This document shows positions 17,459-26,337 of a DNA stretch of 64,000 nucleotides, piece by piece. The stretch covers positions 1 to 64,000 of the forward strand of contig NZ_ML133530.1 of NCBI RefSeq assembly GCF_003985145.1, read 5' to 3'. Within the stretch, counting starts at the first letter, position 1; each line of letters starts with the position of its first letter. Origin of the DNA: Rhizobium anhuiense (GTDB lineage: Bacteria > Pseudomonadota > Alphaproteobacteria > Rhizobiales > Rhizobiaceae). The translations under genes and the position numbers were made by a program. The notes beneath the pieces are model-generated. The model was not told the origin of the DNA and made no database searches. It saw only the letters and a list, made by a program, of their open reading frames with translations.

Positions 17459-18489
17459 CAGACCGTCTCCGTCACCTTGAGCAGGTTTGCCGGTCTGTCG
17501 GGATCGAAGCCCTTGCGGCGCGTCACCGACTCGATCAGCCGGTAATAGACGAGCAGCGACACCAGCGGATCGACGAGGCCGTTGCCCGTGGTCGGTACGC
17601 GGAGATGGACGCCGGACAGCGGCTGCGCCGAGAAGCCGACGGTGGTGGCGCCGAGTTTCTGCAGGCGCTCGAGTGCCTGGACGTTGTTGGCGAAGGCGGC
17701 ATCGTCGGGCGTAAAGGCGACGATCGGAAAGCCCGGCTGCACCAGGCGCATCGGACCATGCATCAGTTCCGCCAGCGAGAAGGCCTCGGCATGCAAGCCG
17801 GAGGTCTCCTTAGCCTTCAGCGCCGCTTCGAGCGCGATCGCGAAAGCTGGGCCGCGGCCGGCCGTATAGAGCGAGGTTGCGTTGAAGAGCACCTCCTCGG
17901 CCGCCGCCGTGTCGATCCCGGCAGTTGCCGACAGCGCCTCCGGCAGCTTGTCGAGCGCAGTCTGCAGATCGGATGCGCCGCCGATCGCAGCCGTCACCCC
18001 GGAAAGGGCGGCGACCGAGGCAATGAAGGATTTCGTCGCCGCGACACTCTTTTCGGCACCGGCATTGAGGCCGAGAACGATATCGGCCTGTTTCGCAAGC
18101 GGGCTGTCGGTGACGTTGACGACGGCGATCGTCGTCGCTCCGCCCTTCTTCGCCGCATCCTGCAGCGCAACGATATCGGGGCTGGCGCCCGACTGCGAGA
18201 CGGTGAAATGGACGCCGCCCTTCAGATGCAGCGCGGCACCATAGACGGAAGCGATTGACGGACCGACCGAGGCGACCGGAACGCCGCAGGTGATCTCGAA
18301 GAGATACTTGAAGAAGGTGGCGGCATGGTCGGAGGAGCCGCGCGCCGCCGTGGTCACCACGCTCGGGCGGGCGGACGAAAACAGCCGGGCGATCTCGGCA
18401 AAGACCGGCTTTTCCTTTTCGAGAAGCGTGGCCACCACCTCTGGCGACTGGCCGGCTTCCTGCAGCATCAGCGACTGGTTCTCACTCAT
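17458..18489 (-). CDS. Glucosamine-6-phosphate deaminase-like protein with two SIS domains
   Basis: 343 residues made of two SIS domains, like the isomerase half of GlmS without its glutaminase domain. Loops T-A-A-R-G-S-S-D and T-V-S-Q-S-G-A-S-P-D in the first domain bind the phosphosugar. Proteins of this type (NagB-II) deaminate glucosamine-6-phosphate to fructose-6-phosphate in many proteobacteria lacking classical NagB. Position between the GntR regulator and nagA, with 4-bp overlaps on both sides, supports this role over GlmS-like synthesis. Confidence 0.87.
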   Translation of the reverse strand: MSENQSLMLQEAGQSPEVVATLLEKEKPVFAEIARLFSSARPSVVTTAARGSSDHAATFFKYLFEITCGVPVASVGPSIASVYGAALHLKGGVHFTVSQSGASPDIVALQDAAKKGGATTIAVVNVTDSPLAKQADIVLGLNAGAEKSVAATKSFIASVAALSGVTAAIGGASDLQTALDKLPEALSATAGIDTAAAEEVLFNATSLYTAGRGPAFAIALEAALKAKETSGLHAEAFSLAELMHGPMRLVQPGFPIVAFTPDDAAFANNVQALERLQKLGATTVGFSAQPLSGVHLRVPTTGNGLVDPLVSLLVYYRLIESVTRRKGFDPDRPANLLKVTETV

Positions 18490-19259
18490 AGGTCATCTCC
18501 AATTCTCAATTCGGCAACAAAATCATAGGCATCGCCGCGATAATGCGAGCGGGTGTATTCGACGACGCGCTGGTCTTCCAGGCGCGAGACACGTTCGATC
18601 AGAAGCGCCGGCGCGCCTGATTTGACGTTCAGGATCGCCGCAGAAGACGGGTCGAGCGTAACCGCAGTGAGCCGCTGCAGCGCGCGCACGGGCCTGTGGC
18701 CGCTGGCCGTCAGCGCATCGTAGAGCGATCCCTCGCCACCGGCATCGTGCCCAAGGAACTTGATCGGCACCACGGCGCGTTCAATCGCCAGCGGCAGGCC
18801 ATCGGCAAGGCGCAAGCGGTCGAGTCTCAGCACCGGCTCGTCGCCGCCGAGGCCGAGCAGGAAGGATTCCTCCGGCGACGGCGTATTGACCGCCCGCGAC
18901 AATACCCGCGCAGCCGGCAGACGCCCGCGCGAGCGCATGTCGGCGGAGAAGGAGGAAAGCCGCCAGAGCGACTGCTCCATGCGTTCTACTCTGCTCGAGA
19001 CGAAAGTACCGCTTCCGTGGCGCGATTCCAGCGCCCCTGAAGCCATCAGATCGCGATAGGCGGTGCGCACGGTGACGCGTCCGAGCTTCAGTGCCTCGGC
19101 AAGGTCGCGCTCGCCCGGCAGCGCAGTGCCCGGCTTCAGCAATCCTTCCTGAATAAGACCGGTCAGCGTCTGCGCCAGCCGCTTGTAGAGCGGCCCGGTC
19201 AGCGCCTCGTCACGCAGGCCGCGGTTCTTCAGTTCCGCTATCAGACTGGTTCTATCCAT
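18486..19259 (-). CDS. GntR/HutC-family regulator of the amino-sugar operon
   Basis: 257 residues: an N-terminal winged helix with L-P-G-E-R-D-L-A and G-R-V-T-V-R-T-A-Y-R-D-L, and a C-terminal UTRA ligand-binding domain. Such regulators (NagR/DasR type) bind GlcN-6-P or GlcNAc-6-P. ATG 19259 was chosen over TTG 19289 because residues before it are not family-like. Repeated AGAACC sequences around and upstream of the start suggest autoregulation of the whole gntR-SIS-nagA-SIS operon. Confidence 0.87.
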   Translation of the reverse strand: MDRTSLIAELKNRGLRDEALTGPLYKRLAQTLTGLIQEGLLKPGTALPGERDLAEALKLGRVTVRTAYRDLMASGALESRHGSGTFVSSRVERMEQSLWRLSSFSADMRSRGRLPAARVLSRAVNTPSPEESFLLGLGGDEPVLRLDRLRLADGLPLAIERAVVPIKFLGHDAGGEGSLYDALTASGHRPVRALQRLTAVTLDPSSAAILNVKSGAPALLIERVSRLEDQRVVEYTRSHYRGDAYDFVAELRIGDDL

Positions 19260-19287
19260 GGGCGCATAATAGAACCTATCTAGAACC
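19248..19287 (-). promoter_or_regulatory. Candidate GntR operator cluster
   Basis: AGAACC occurs at 19271-19276 and 19282-19287, 11 bp apart (one helical turn), and in inverted form GGTTCT at 19248-19253 over the start codon. The inverted pair GGTTCTA/TAGAACC is like the operators of HutC-type GntR proteins. Binding is inferred. Confidence 0.45.
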
Positions 19288-19312
19288 AATCGGCAAGACG
19301 GAATCGAGCATA

Positions 19313-19350
19313 GAAAGAAAAAACCCTCACCGCTGGACCGGCAAGGGTTT
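19313..19350 (-). terminator. Terminator downstream of galM
   Basis: On the minus strand, arms AAACCCT and AGGGTTT flank an imperfect stem-loop and run into TTTTTTCTTTC. It lies 40 bp beyond the galM stop. Confidence 0.7.
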
Positions 19351-19389
19351 CATAGCAATCAAATTTGACAGCCGTGCGTGCGCAGAAAC

Positions 19390-20415
19390 TCAGTTCTTGG
19401 TGAAGATATAATCCGTCTCCTGGCGAAGCACCTCGCCGGGACGCAGGACGGCATTCGGAAAACCTTGGTGATTGATGGCATCCGGCCAGACCTGCGTCTC
19501 CAGGCAGAACCCGGCGAATGGACCATATTTGCGCCCGCCGATGCCGAGCGCCTCGGTATTAAGCTTGAAACCGGCATAGAACTGCACGCCCGGCTCAGTG
19601 CTGCGCACTTCCAGCGACACCCCGGAATAGAGGCTGCGGGCAAGCGCGACGCTCCGCTTGGCGGTGCGCTCGGCGGACAGGCAGAAATTATGATCGTACA
19701 ACACTTGTTCGCTGCCGACGAAACGCTTCATCGGCGCCATCTCGCGGAAATCGAATTCCGTGCCGTCGACGGAACGGATCTCCCCGGTCGGCACCTGCTT
19801 CTCATCGGTCGGCAGATAGTGATCGGCGGCAATCATGATGTCGTGGCCAAGCGCATCTTCGCGACCGTCGAGATTGAAATAGGCGTGCTGGCAGACATTG
19901 GCGAGCGTCGGCTGGTCGCTGGTCGATTCGTAGGTGATCGACAGTTCGCCGTTGCCATGCACCCGGAAAGTCGCCTGGATGGTGCAATTGCCGGGATAGC
20001 CCGCACGGCCATCGGGATCGACGATCTTCAGCACCACGCGGTCGACGTCATGCTCGACGATCGTCCAGTTGCGTTTGGCGATATTGTCGCTGCCGCCATG
20101 CAGATGCGTCACGCCATTTTCGTTCAGCTCGAGCTGATGGTCCTTTTCGTCAAGCGTGAATTTGCCGCCGCCGACACGGTTGGCGCAGCGGCCGGGGGTC
20201 GCGCCGAAGTAGGCCGAATAAAGGGGATAGCTGTCGAAATCGTCAAAGCCGAGCTGCAGCGGAGCGTCATGTCCCTCAAGGCGCAGATCCTGGATGACCG
20301 CACCCCAGGTCATAATCTTGGCCGTCAGCCCGCCGCCCTTGATCTCGACGCGATAGACGGTCTCGCCCGCCTTCGTCTGCCCGAAAACATCCCGCTTCAA
20401 CTTATCCGACATCAT
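19390..20415 (-). CDS. galM: Aldose 1-epimerase (mutarotase)
   Basis: 341 residues, normal GalM size. It shows the catalytic His region Q-H-A-Y-F-N-L and the catalytic Glu in C-L-E-T-Q-V-W-P-D. It interconverts alpha and beta anomers of hexoses in the cytoplasm. ATG 20415 is followed at once by another ATG; GGACGG lies upstream. It appears to be a single-gene unit with its own terminator. Confidence 0.9.
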   Translation of the reverse strand: MMSDKLKRDVFGQTKAGETVYRVEIKGGGLTAKIMTWGAVIQDLRLEGHDAPLQLGFDDFDSYPLYSAYFGATPGRCANRVGGGKFTLDEKDHQLELNENGVTHLHGGSDNIAKRNWTIVEHDVDRVVLKIVDPDGRAGYPGNCTIQATFRVHGNGELSITYESTSDQPTLANVCQHAYFNLDGREDALGHDIMIAADHYLPTDEKQVPTGEIRSVDGTEFDFREMAPMKRFVGSEQVLYDHNFCLSAERTAKRSVALARSLYSGVSLEVRSTEPGVQFYAGFKLNTEALGIGGRKYGPFAGFCLETQVWPDAINHQGFPNAVLRPGEVLRQETDYIFTKN

Positions 20416-20638
20416 CGACCGTCCATTCTATCCCGGCTGCCTATTCCTCATCGAAATCGATTTAGGAATTTCAGCGATTCAAACTGTTGCAGCGTCCTTG
20501 CACGGCTGACAAAGACGCGCGGGCGCTGTGGTGTTCCGGACCGGAACCTGCCCGCATTTGTTCCAAACCGCAACCGGGCGGAGTAGAAAGAAATGCCGCA
20601 GCAGCGATGCGGCATCGGCTCAAGGCGCGATGGTGCCC

Positions 20639-21562
20639 TCAGAGGTCCATGCCGATCTCTTCCACGTCATAGGGCGTCGTCTGGTAGATTTCGTTGATCC
20701 AGTTGCCGAACAGCAAATGCGCATGGCTGCGCCAGCGATTCTGCGGCGCAAGCGCCGGATCGTTATGCGGGAAGTAGTTGTGCGGCATCTTGATCGGCAC
20801 GCCGGCATCGACGTCACGGAAATACTCGTCGGAGAGCGAGGTGGAATCATATTCGACATGGTTGAACATGTAGAGCCGCCGGCCCTTCTTCTCGTGCACG
20901 AGGCACACGCCCATCTCGGCTGATTCCATCAGGATCTCCAGATCTTCGGATTTCTCGATATCGGCGCGGCGCACTTCGGTCCAGCGCGACACCGGCACTT
21001 CGAAATTGTCGGAAAAGCCGTTGAGATAGATGGAGGAAGGCTTCAGGTTCCGGTGGCGATAAACCCCGAAGGCCTTCTCCTTCAACTCGTATTTCGGAAC
21101 GCCGTGGAAATGATAGATCGCAGCCATCGCGCCCCAGCAGACGTTCATCGTCGAATGGACATTCGTTTCCGTCCAGTCGAGGATATGCTGCATTTCCGCC
21201 CAATAGGTGACGTCCTCATAGGGCAAAAGCTCGATCGGCGCCCCGGTGATGATGAAGCCGTCGAACTTGCGCTGCTTCACCTCTTCCCAGGTCTGATAGA
21301 AGGAAAGCAGATGGTCTTCGGAGGTATTCTTCGCCTTGTGGCCGCCGATGCGGATCAGCGACAGCTCCACCTGCAGCGGCGAGGCGCCGACGAGGCGGGC
21401 CATCTGCAGCTCGGTCTTGATCTTGTTCGGCATGAGGTTGAGCAGCCCGATCTGCAACGGACGGATATCCTGACGGATCGCCATCGTCTCGGTCATCACC
21501 CGCACACCTTCCTGAACCAGGGTTTCGAAGGCGGGCAACGTATCGGGGATCTTGATGGGCAT
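20639..21562 (-). CDS. metA: Homoserine O-acyltransferase MetA, predicted acetyl-CoA type
   Basis: 307 residues, a MetA-family class-I-amidotransferase fold. The nucleophile is Cys142 in M-N-V-C-W-G-A, and the His and Glu partners are in F-N-H-V-E-Y. Residue 111 is Glu (T-G-A-P-I-E-L), where succinyl-CoA-using enzymes such as E. coli MetA carry Gly; published work links Glu111 to acetyl-CoA use. The product, O-acetylhomoserine, feeds methionine synthesis. ATG 21562 was chosen because upstream codons fall in the riboswitch leader. Expression is controlled by the SAM-II element and attenuator just upstream. Confidence 0.93.
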   Translation of the reverse strand: MPIKIPDTLPAFETLVQEGVRVMTETMAIRQDIRPLQIGLLNLMPNKIKTELQMARLVGASPLQVELSLIRIGGHKAKNTSEDHLLSFYQTWEEVKQRKFDGFIITGAPIELLPYEDVTYWAEMQHILDWTETNVHSTMNVCWGAMAAIYHFHGVPKYELKEKAFGVYRHRNLKPSSIYLNGFSDNFEVPVSRWTEVRRADIEKSEDLEILMESAEMGVCLVHEKKGRRLYMFNHVEYDSTSLSDEYFRDVDAGVPIKMPHNYFPHNDPALAPQNRWRSHAHLLFGNWINEIYQTTPYDVEEIGMDL

Positions 21563-21575
21563 TGCGGTCACTCGA

Positions 21576-21616
21576 TCAAAAACAAAAAACCGGCGGCGAA
21601 AAAAATCGCTACCGGT
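21576..21616 (-). terminator. Intrinsic terminator/attenuator in the metA leader
   Basis: On the minus strand, ACCGG and CCGGT arms, with an inner GCG/CGC pairing around a T-rich loop, are followed by TTTTTTGTTTTT. It sits between the SAM-II aptamer and the metA start, so it can act as the expression platform. Confidence 0.75.
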
Positions 21617-21627
21617 CCGCACGCGGC

Positions 21628-21685
21628 CCTTTAGCGACTTTTTTAACGTGGCTGCAAGCCGGCCGGCCAAATCACCACGGAGCAC
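21628..21685 (-). promoter_or_regulatory. SAM-II riboswitch upstream of metA
   Basis: The minus strand carries the hallmark segments in order: GTGGTGATTTGG, then GGCTTGCAGCCACGTTAA, an A-rich stretch, then GTCGCTAAAG. These form the H-type pseudoknot of the alphaproteobacterial SAM-II class. Binding of S-adenosylmethionine should turn off metA. Confidence 0.92.
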
Positions 21686-21841
21686 TTTAATTAGCCCCAG
21701 TCGGACCGCGAATCAATGGCGAAAGCATGCAGGCACGGCCCATGCAAGCATCATCACACTTTAATGACTGATAGAATCTGTTGATAGACCGGTAACGCCA
21801 CCATGTTAATAATGGGGGCATGGGCGGTGTGGAAAAGTGTA

Positions 21842-23692
21842 ATGGCAGATAAGATCGAGAGGAGGCCGGGAATCCGGAGGCAGGATAGGGTAGGGTATGA
21901 TCTCAGCCTGACATATCGCCTCGGGGTGATGTTCTCAGCATTCTGGAATTCGGAAGTGCGTGGCAAGGTGCTGTTTCTGGCGACCGTGCTGATTCTCGTC
22001 ATCTTGGCGACGTCCTACGGCCAGGTCATCCTCAATGAATGGAATGCTCCGTTCTACGACTCGCTGGAGCGCCGCGACCTCGGCGAATTCTTCCACCAGC
22101 TTGAAATCTTCGCGATGATCGCCGGCACGCTGCTGCTGCTCAACGTGCTGCAGGCGTGGCTGAACCAGATGACCGCGCTCTATATGCGCGAAGGTCTGTC
22201 GCGTGATCTCGTCGACCAGTGGTTGAAGCGCAAGCGGGCGCTGCGGCTTGCTTCCAGTGGCCTGATCGGCGTCAATCCGGACCAGCGCCTGCACGAGGAT
22301 TCCCGCAATCTCGCCGAAAGCACGACAGGGCTCGTTCTCGGCCTGCTGCAGTCGACCATTCTTCTGGTGAGCTTCATCGGCGTGCTCTGGGAGCTTTCGA
22401 GCGGATTCATCTTCCGCATCAGCGGCCATAGCTTCTCCATTCCGGGCTACATGGTCTGGGCGGCGATCTTCTATGCCGCTTCCGCCTCGGTGCTGAGCCA
22501 GGTCGTCGGCCGCAAGCTGGTGAAGCTCAATGCCGACCGGTTCTCGAAGGAAGCCGAGCTTCGCTTCACGCTGATGCATGCCAATGAGAACATGCCGGCG
22601 ATCACCGTCGCCCGCGGCGAGGAAAACGAGCGTCGGCGCATCAACACCGATATCAGCTCGGTACTGAGGGTCGTCAAGCGGCTCGCCATGGCCAATACCA
22701 ACCTCACCTGGGTTTCGGCCGGCTACGGCTGGCTGGTGATCGTCATCCCGATCATCGTCGCCGCCCCCGCCTATTTCTCCGGCGGCCTCACCCTTGGCCA
22801 GCTGATGATGTCCGTCGGCGCCTTCAATCAGGTCAACACGGCATTGCGCTGGTACGTCGCCAATTTCGGCCCGATCGCCGAATGGCGCGCCACGCTGATG
22901 CGCGTCACCGATTTCCGTCAGGCGCTGCTCGACATGGACGAGGACTTCGACCTGAAGGACAGCATCGCCTATGAAAGCACCGCGCCCGATACGCTGACAC
23001 TGAAGGATGTGGTGATCGTCGCCAAGATCGGCGAAGACATCGACGAATGCGGCGGTTTCCGCCTGCGTGAAACCAATGTCGTGATCAAGGCCGGCGAAAA
23101 AGTCATGATCAACGGCGATCACAGCGTCAATCGTAAGCTGCTGTTCCAGGCGATGGCCGGCCTCTGGCCGTGCGGCAGCGGCACGATGGGGCTGCCGCCG
23201 GTCGACGACATGCTGTTCGTGCCGCAGATCGCCTATGTTCCCGGCGGCACACTGCGCGAGGCGCTGGCCTTTCCCGAAAGTCCTGATGCCTACGAGAAAG
23301 CCGCCGTCGAGGCTGCCCTCGAGAAGGCCGGCCTGCATTCGCTGATCGCCAGGCTCGATACCCGCGCCCGCTGGGACAAGCTGCTCGACAGCGACGAGCA
23401 GAAGGCGATCGGCTTCGCCCGCCTGCTGCTCGTACGCCCGCGCTGGATCATTTTCGACGAGGTGCTGGAAGGCATGGAGCCGGAATGGCAGGAAACCATG
23501 GCCAAACTGCTCACCACCCTGCCCGAAAGCGGCATGATCTATATCGGCCGTTCCGAAGCCTATCTCGAGGTGCTGAAGCCGCGCGTGCTGCATCTGCAGG
23601 CGCTGCCGTCAAGATCCGAGGAACCGCCTGTCGCCCAGACTGGCGCCAGCGCCAGTGCAGGCGCTGCCGCCGTGCCCGCGCCGGCGCTTTGA
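21842..23692 (+). CDS. SbmA/BacA-like ABC transporter with degenerate ATP-binding domain
   Basis: About 616 residues. The N-terminal half has six predicted membrane helices and the N-E-W-N-A-P-F-Y-D-S-L signature of the SbmA/BacA-like (ABC_membrane_2) group. The C-terminal half has the outline of a nucleotide-binding domain, but Walker A reads G-D-H-S-V-N-R-K (425-432) instead of GxxGxGKS, the signature reads L-D-S-D-E-Q-K, and the switch region reads I-G-R-S; only Walker B, I-I-F-D-E, looks intact. ATP hydrolysis is therefore doubtful. A Pro/Ala tail ends the protein. ATG 21842 has GGAAAAG upstream; ATG 21803 is an alternative. It is divergent from metA. Confidence 0.8.
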   Translation: MADKIERRPGIRRQDRVGYDLSLTYRLGVMFSAFWNSEVRGKVLFLATVLILVILATSYGQVILNEWNAPFYDSLERRDLGEFFHQLEIFAMIAGTLLLLNVLQAWLNQMTALYMREGLSRDLVDQWLKRKRALRLASSGLIGVNPDQRLHEDSRNLAESTTGLVLGLLQSTILLVSFIGVLWELSSGFIFRISGHSFSIPGYMVWAAIFYAASASVLSQVVGRKLVKLNADRFSKEAELRFTLMHANENMPAITVARGEENERRRINTDISSVLRVVKRLAMANTNLTWVSAGYGWLVIVIPIIVAAPAYFSGGLTLGQLMMSVGAFNQVNTALRWYVANFGPIAEWRATLMRVTDFRQALLDMDEDFDLKDSIAYESTAPDTLTLKDVVIVAKIGEDIDECGGFRLRETNVVIKAGEKVMINGDHSVNRKLLFQAMAGLWPCGSGTMGLPPVDDMLFVPQIAYVPGGTLREALAFPESPDAYEKAAVEAALEKAGLHSLIARLDTRARWDKLLDSDEQKAIGFARLLLVRPRWIIFDEVLEGMEPEWQETMAKLLTTLPESGMIYIGRSEAYLEVLKPRVLHLQALPSRSEEPPVAQTGASASAGAAAVPAPAL

Positions 23693-23699
23693 TGCGTGC

Positions 23700-23756
23700 C
23701 GCCCCAAAGTGTAGAGCGGTTTTGGCATAACGGAATGCGTTAAGATAAAGATATGA
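23700..23756. repeat. Degenerate mosaic palindrome fragment
   Basis: AAAGTGTAGAGCGGTTTTGGCATAA resembles the core of the RIME-like elements (AAAACCGCT...), but the outer arms are lost. It lies in the 73-bp space between two converging genes. Confidence 0.4.
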
Positions 23757-23765
23757 GCCGGCCGC

Positions 23766-24395
23766 TCACATCGGCGGCGTGATGCCGTTGAGGCCGACAG
23801 CCACCTGGCTGGCCGAGATACTGCCGTCAGCCGCCTTCTCGCCGGTGACGATAACGCCGGCGCCAGTCTTCAAATCATCCTTGGTCGCCGGCGCCAGTGT
23901 CACGATCGGTGTCGCATCGGCAATCGTGATGGTCTTTTCCTTGCCCTGATAGGTCAGCGTGATCGTGTGGCCTTCGACGGATTTGACGGCGTTGCTGACG
24001 GTCGCGTTGGTCATCTGGCTGTTCGGCTGCGCATCCCAGGGACGGTTGCCCTCGCCGGTGCCTTTCATCGACGCCGGAAAGATCAGCACTTCGATCGCCC
24101 CATCCGGGCCGTTGCCCTTCGGAAGTGAGGCAACGCCGACGAAATCGCCGGGCTTGATATCCTCGACCGAGGCTTTCCGGATACCGCCGACTTTCCAGCT
24201 GGCTTTCAGCGTGATCGTCGCATCGCTGCCTTCGCGCGTCTTGACAACGAGTTGATCACCGCTGAGGCTTTCGATGGCGCCGCGAATGCGGACGCGCTGG
24301 CTATCCTGCGCCTCGACGGCCTGCGATAGGGCAAGCGCGACAATGCCGCCGGCGGCAAGGGTTGTGAAAATTTTGGAATTGGGCTTGCGAGACAT
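23766..24395 (-). CDS. Exported protein with DUF5666-like repeats, function unknown
   Basis: 209 residues with an N-terminal signal peptide (M-S-R-K-P-N-S-K-I-F, then a hydrophobic segment ending A-V-E-A-Q), so likely periplasmic. The mature part contains two beta-rich repeats: one near I-R-G-A-I-E-S-L-S-G-D-Q-L-V-V-K and a second near V-K-S-V-E-G-H-T-I-T-L-T-Y-Q-G, as in DUF5666-type OB-like folds. No catalytic residues are recognisable. ATG 24395 has AAGGAAAAG about 7 bases upstream. It appears to be a single-gene unit. Confidence 0.7.
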   Translation of the reverse strand: MSRKPNSKIFTTLAAGGIVALALSQAVEAQDSQRVRIRGAIESLSGDQLVVKTREGSDATITLKASWKVGGIRKASVEDIKPGDFVGVASLPKGNGPDGAIEVLIFPASMKGTGEGNRPWDAQPNSQMTNATVSNAVKSVEGHTITLTYQGKEKTITIADATPIVTLAPATKDDLKTGAGVIVTGEKAADGSISASQVAVGLNGITPPM

Positions 24396-24514
24396 ATGAC
24401 TTTTCCTTGTCGCCATTGCGATCGGCAATATCCCCGGCTGCCGGGCGGCACTCTATGCCGCACGACGATCAACTGGCGAATCAAGGAAAGGTGAGCCGGC
24501 GCGTTTGGGAAGCC

Positions 24515-26335
24515 TCAGCCTTCCAGCTCTTCGCGTAGCATTTCGAGCTCCAGCCACTCCTCCTCCATTTTGGTCAGGCTGGAGCGCAGTTTTTCCATCT
24601 CGGCGGCAAGCCGGTTGAAGGCCGCGGCATCGCGCGTAAACAGATTGGGATCGGCCATCGCCTGTTCGCGCTTGGCGATCTCGGCTTCGGCTTTCGCCAT
24701 CTCCTTCGGCAGATTGTCAAGCGCGAATTTCTGCTTGAAGGAAAGCTTGGTCTTGGCACTTCCTGCGGACGGCGCTGCCTCTTGCGTCTTCGGCTTCTCC
24801 GCCGCTTTCTCCGCCCTCTTGCGCTCCTCAAGCGCGCCCTTGCGCTGCGCAAGCATGTCGGAATAGCCGCCGGCATATTCGATCCAGCGACCGTCAGGCG
24901 CATCCGGCACGGCAGGCGCGATCGTCGAGGTCACGGTGCGGTCGAGGAAATCGCGGTCGTGGCTGACGAGAATGACGGTGCCGGGAAAGCCGGCGACGAT
25001 TTCCTGCAGCAGATCGAGCGTTTCGATATCGAGATCATTGGTCGGCTCGTCGAGGATCAGGAGGTTCGCCGGACGCGAGAGGATACGTGCCAGCATCAGC
25101 CGGGCGCGCTCGCCGCCGGAGAGGCTTTTGATCGGCGTCCGCGCCTGTTCCGGTTGGAACAGGAACTCTTTCATATAGCCGGTAACATGACGCTGCTCGC
25201 GGTTGACGAGCAGGTTTTCGCCGCGCCCGTCCGTCAGGTAGTTGGCAAGCGTATTCTCGGGATCGAGATCCTCGCGCTTCTGGTCGAGCGTCGCGATCTC
25301 CAGATTGGTGCCAAGCTTTATCGTGCCGCTATCCGGGGAAAGCTGCCCGGTCAGCATCTTCAACAGCGTCGTCTTGCCGGCGCCGTTCGGCCCGACCAGA
25401 CCGATGCAGTCACCGCGATGCACGCGGATCGAGAAGGGCATGACGATTGTCCGGTCGCCGAAGCTCTTGGTGATCTTGTCGGCCTCGATCACCAGCTTGC
25501 CGGATTCCTGCGCGTCCGAAACGGTCGCCTGCACGGTACCTTGTGGCCCTTTGTGGCCACGATATTGCGAGCGCATCGTCTGCAGTTCACCGAGGCGGCG
25601 CATGTTGCGCTTGCGTCGCGCCGTGACGCCATAGCGCAACCAGTGCTCCTCGCGCTCGATCGCCTTGCCGAGCTTGTGCTGCTCCAGCTCCTCGGCCTCC
25701 AGCACCTGGTCGCGCCAGGCTTCGAAATGCGCAAAGCCCCTGTCGAGCCGGCGTGAGGTGCCGCGGTCGAGCCAGACGGTTGCGGTCGAGACCTTTTCGA
25801 GAAAACGCCGGTCGTGCGAGATCAGCACCAAAGCGCTGCGGGTCTTCTGCAACTCGCCTTCCAGCCATTCGATTGTGGGAAGGTCGAGATGGTTGGTCGG
25901 TTCGTCGAGCAGGAGAATGTCGGGCTCCGGCGCCAGGACGCGGGCAAGGGCGGCCCGGCGCGATTCGCCGCCGGAAAGGGTCTTCGGATCTTCCTCGCCG
26001 GTCAGCCCGAGATGGGAGAGCAAATAGGTGACGCGGTAAGGATCATCGCCCGGCCCGAGACCGGCCTCGGCATAGGCCTGAACCGTGTTGAAGCCGGCAA
26101 AATCCGGCGCCTGTTCGAGATAACGCACCGTCGAGGACGGATGGCGGAAGACCTCGCCGGACTGTGCCTCGACCAGGCCGGCGGCGATCTTCAGCAGCGT
26201 CGATTTTCCCGAGCCGTTGCGGCCGACGAGACAGATCTTGTCACCAGGCTCGATCTGCAGCGCCGCCCCCGCGAGGAGCGGTGCACCGCCGAAGCTCAGG
26301 AAGATATCGTCGAGTTTCAGAATGGGAGGGGCCAA
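24515..26335 (-). CDS. ABC-F family ATPase (Uup-like)
   Basis: 606 residues with two nucleotide-binding domains and no membrane segments. Walker A motifs are G-R-N-G-S-G-K-S-T and G-P-N-G-A-G-K-T-T, signatures L-S-G-G-E-S-R and L-S-G-G-E-R-A. A charged linker joins the domains and a C-terminal Lys/Glu-rich coiled coil (from about residue 520) follows, the Uup/EttA-like ABC-F plan. These proteins act on ribosomes or nucleic acid, not transport. The TTG start at 26335 has GGAG 8 bases upstream and follows the thiamine pyrophosphokinase stop by 2 bp. Confidence 0.9.
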   Translation of the reverse strand: MAPPILKLDDIFLSFGGAPLLAGAALQIEPGDKICLVGRNGSGKSTLLKIAAGLVEAQSGEVFRHPSSTVRYLEQAPDFAGFNTVQAYAEAGLGPGDDPYRVTYLLSHLGLTGEEDPKTLSGGESRRAALARVLAPEPDILLLDEPTNHLDLPTIEWLEGELQKTRSALVLISHDRRFLEKVSTATVWLDRGTSRRLDRGFAHFEAWRDQVLEAEELEQHKLGKAIEREEHWLRYGVTARRKRNMRRLGELQTMRSQYRGHKGPQGTVQATVSDAQESGKLVIEADKITKSFGDRTIVMPFSIRVHRGDCIGLVGPNGAGKTTLLKMLTGQLSPDSGTIKLGTNLEIATLDQKREDLDPENTLANYLTDGRGENLLVNREQRHVTGYMKEFLFQPEQARTPIKSLSGGERARLMLARILSRPANLLILDEPTNDLDIETLDLLQEIVAGFPGTVILVSHDRDFLDRTVTSTIAPAVPDAPDGRWIEYAGGYSDMLAQRKGALEERKRAEKAAEKPKTQEAAPSAGSAKTKLSFKQKFALDNLPKEMAKAEAEIAKREQAMADPNLFTRDAAAFNRLAAEMEKLRSSLTKMEEEWLELEMLREELEG

Positions 26336-26337
26336 AA

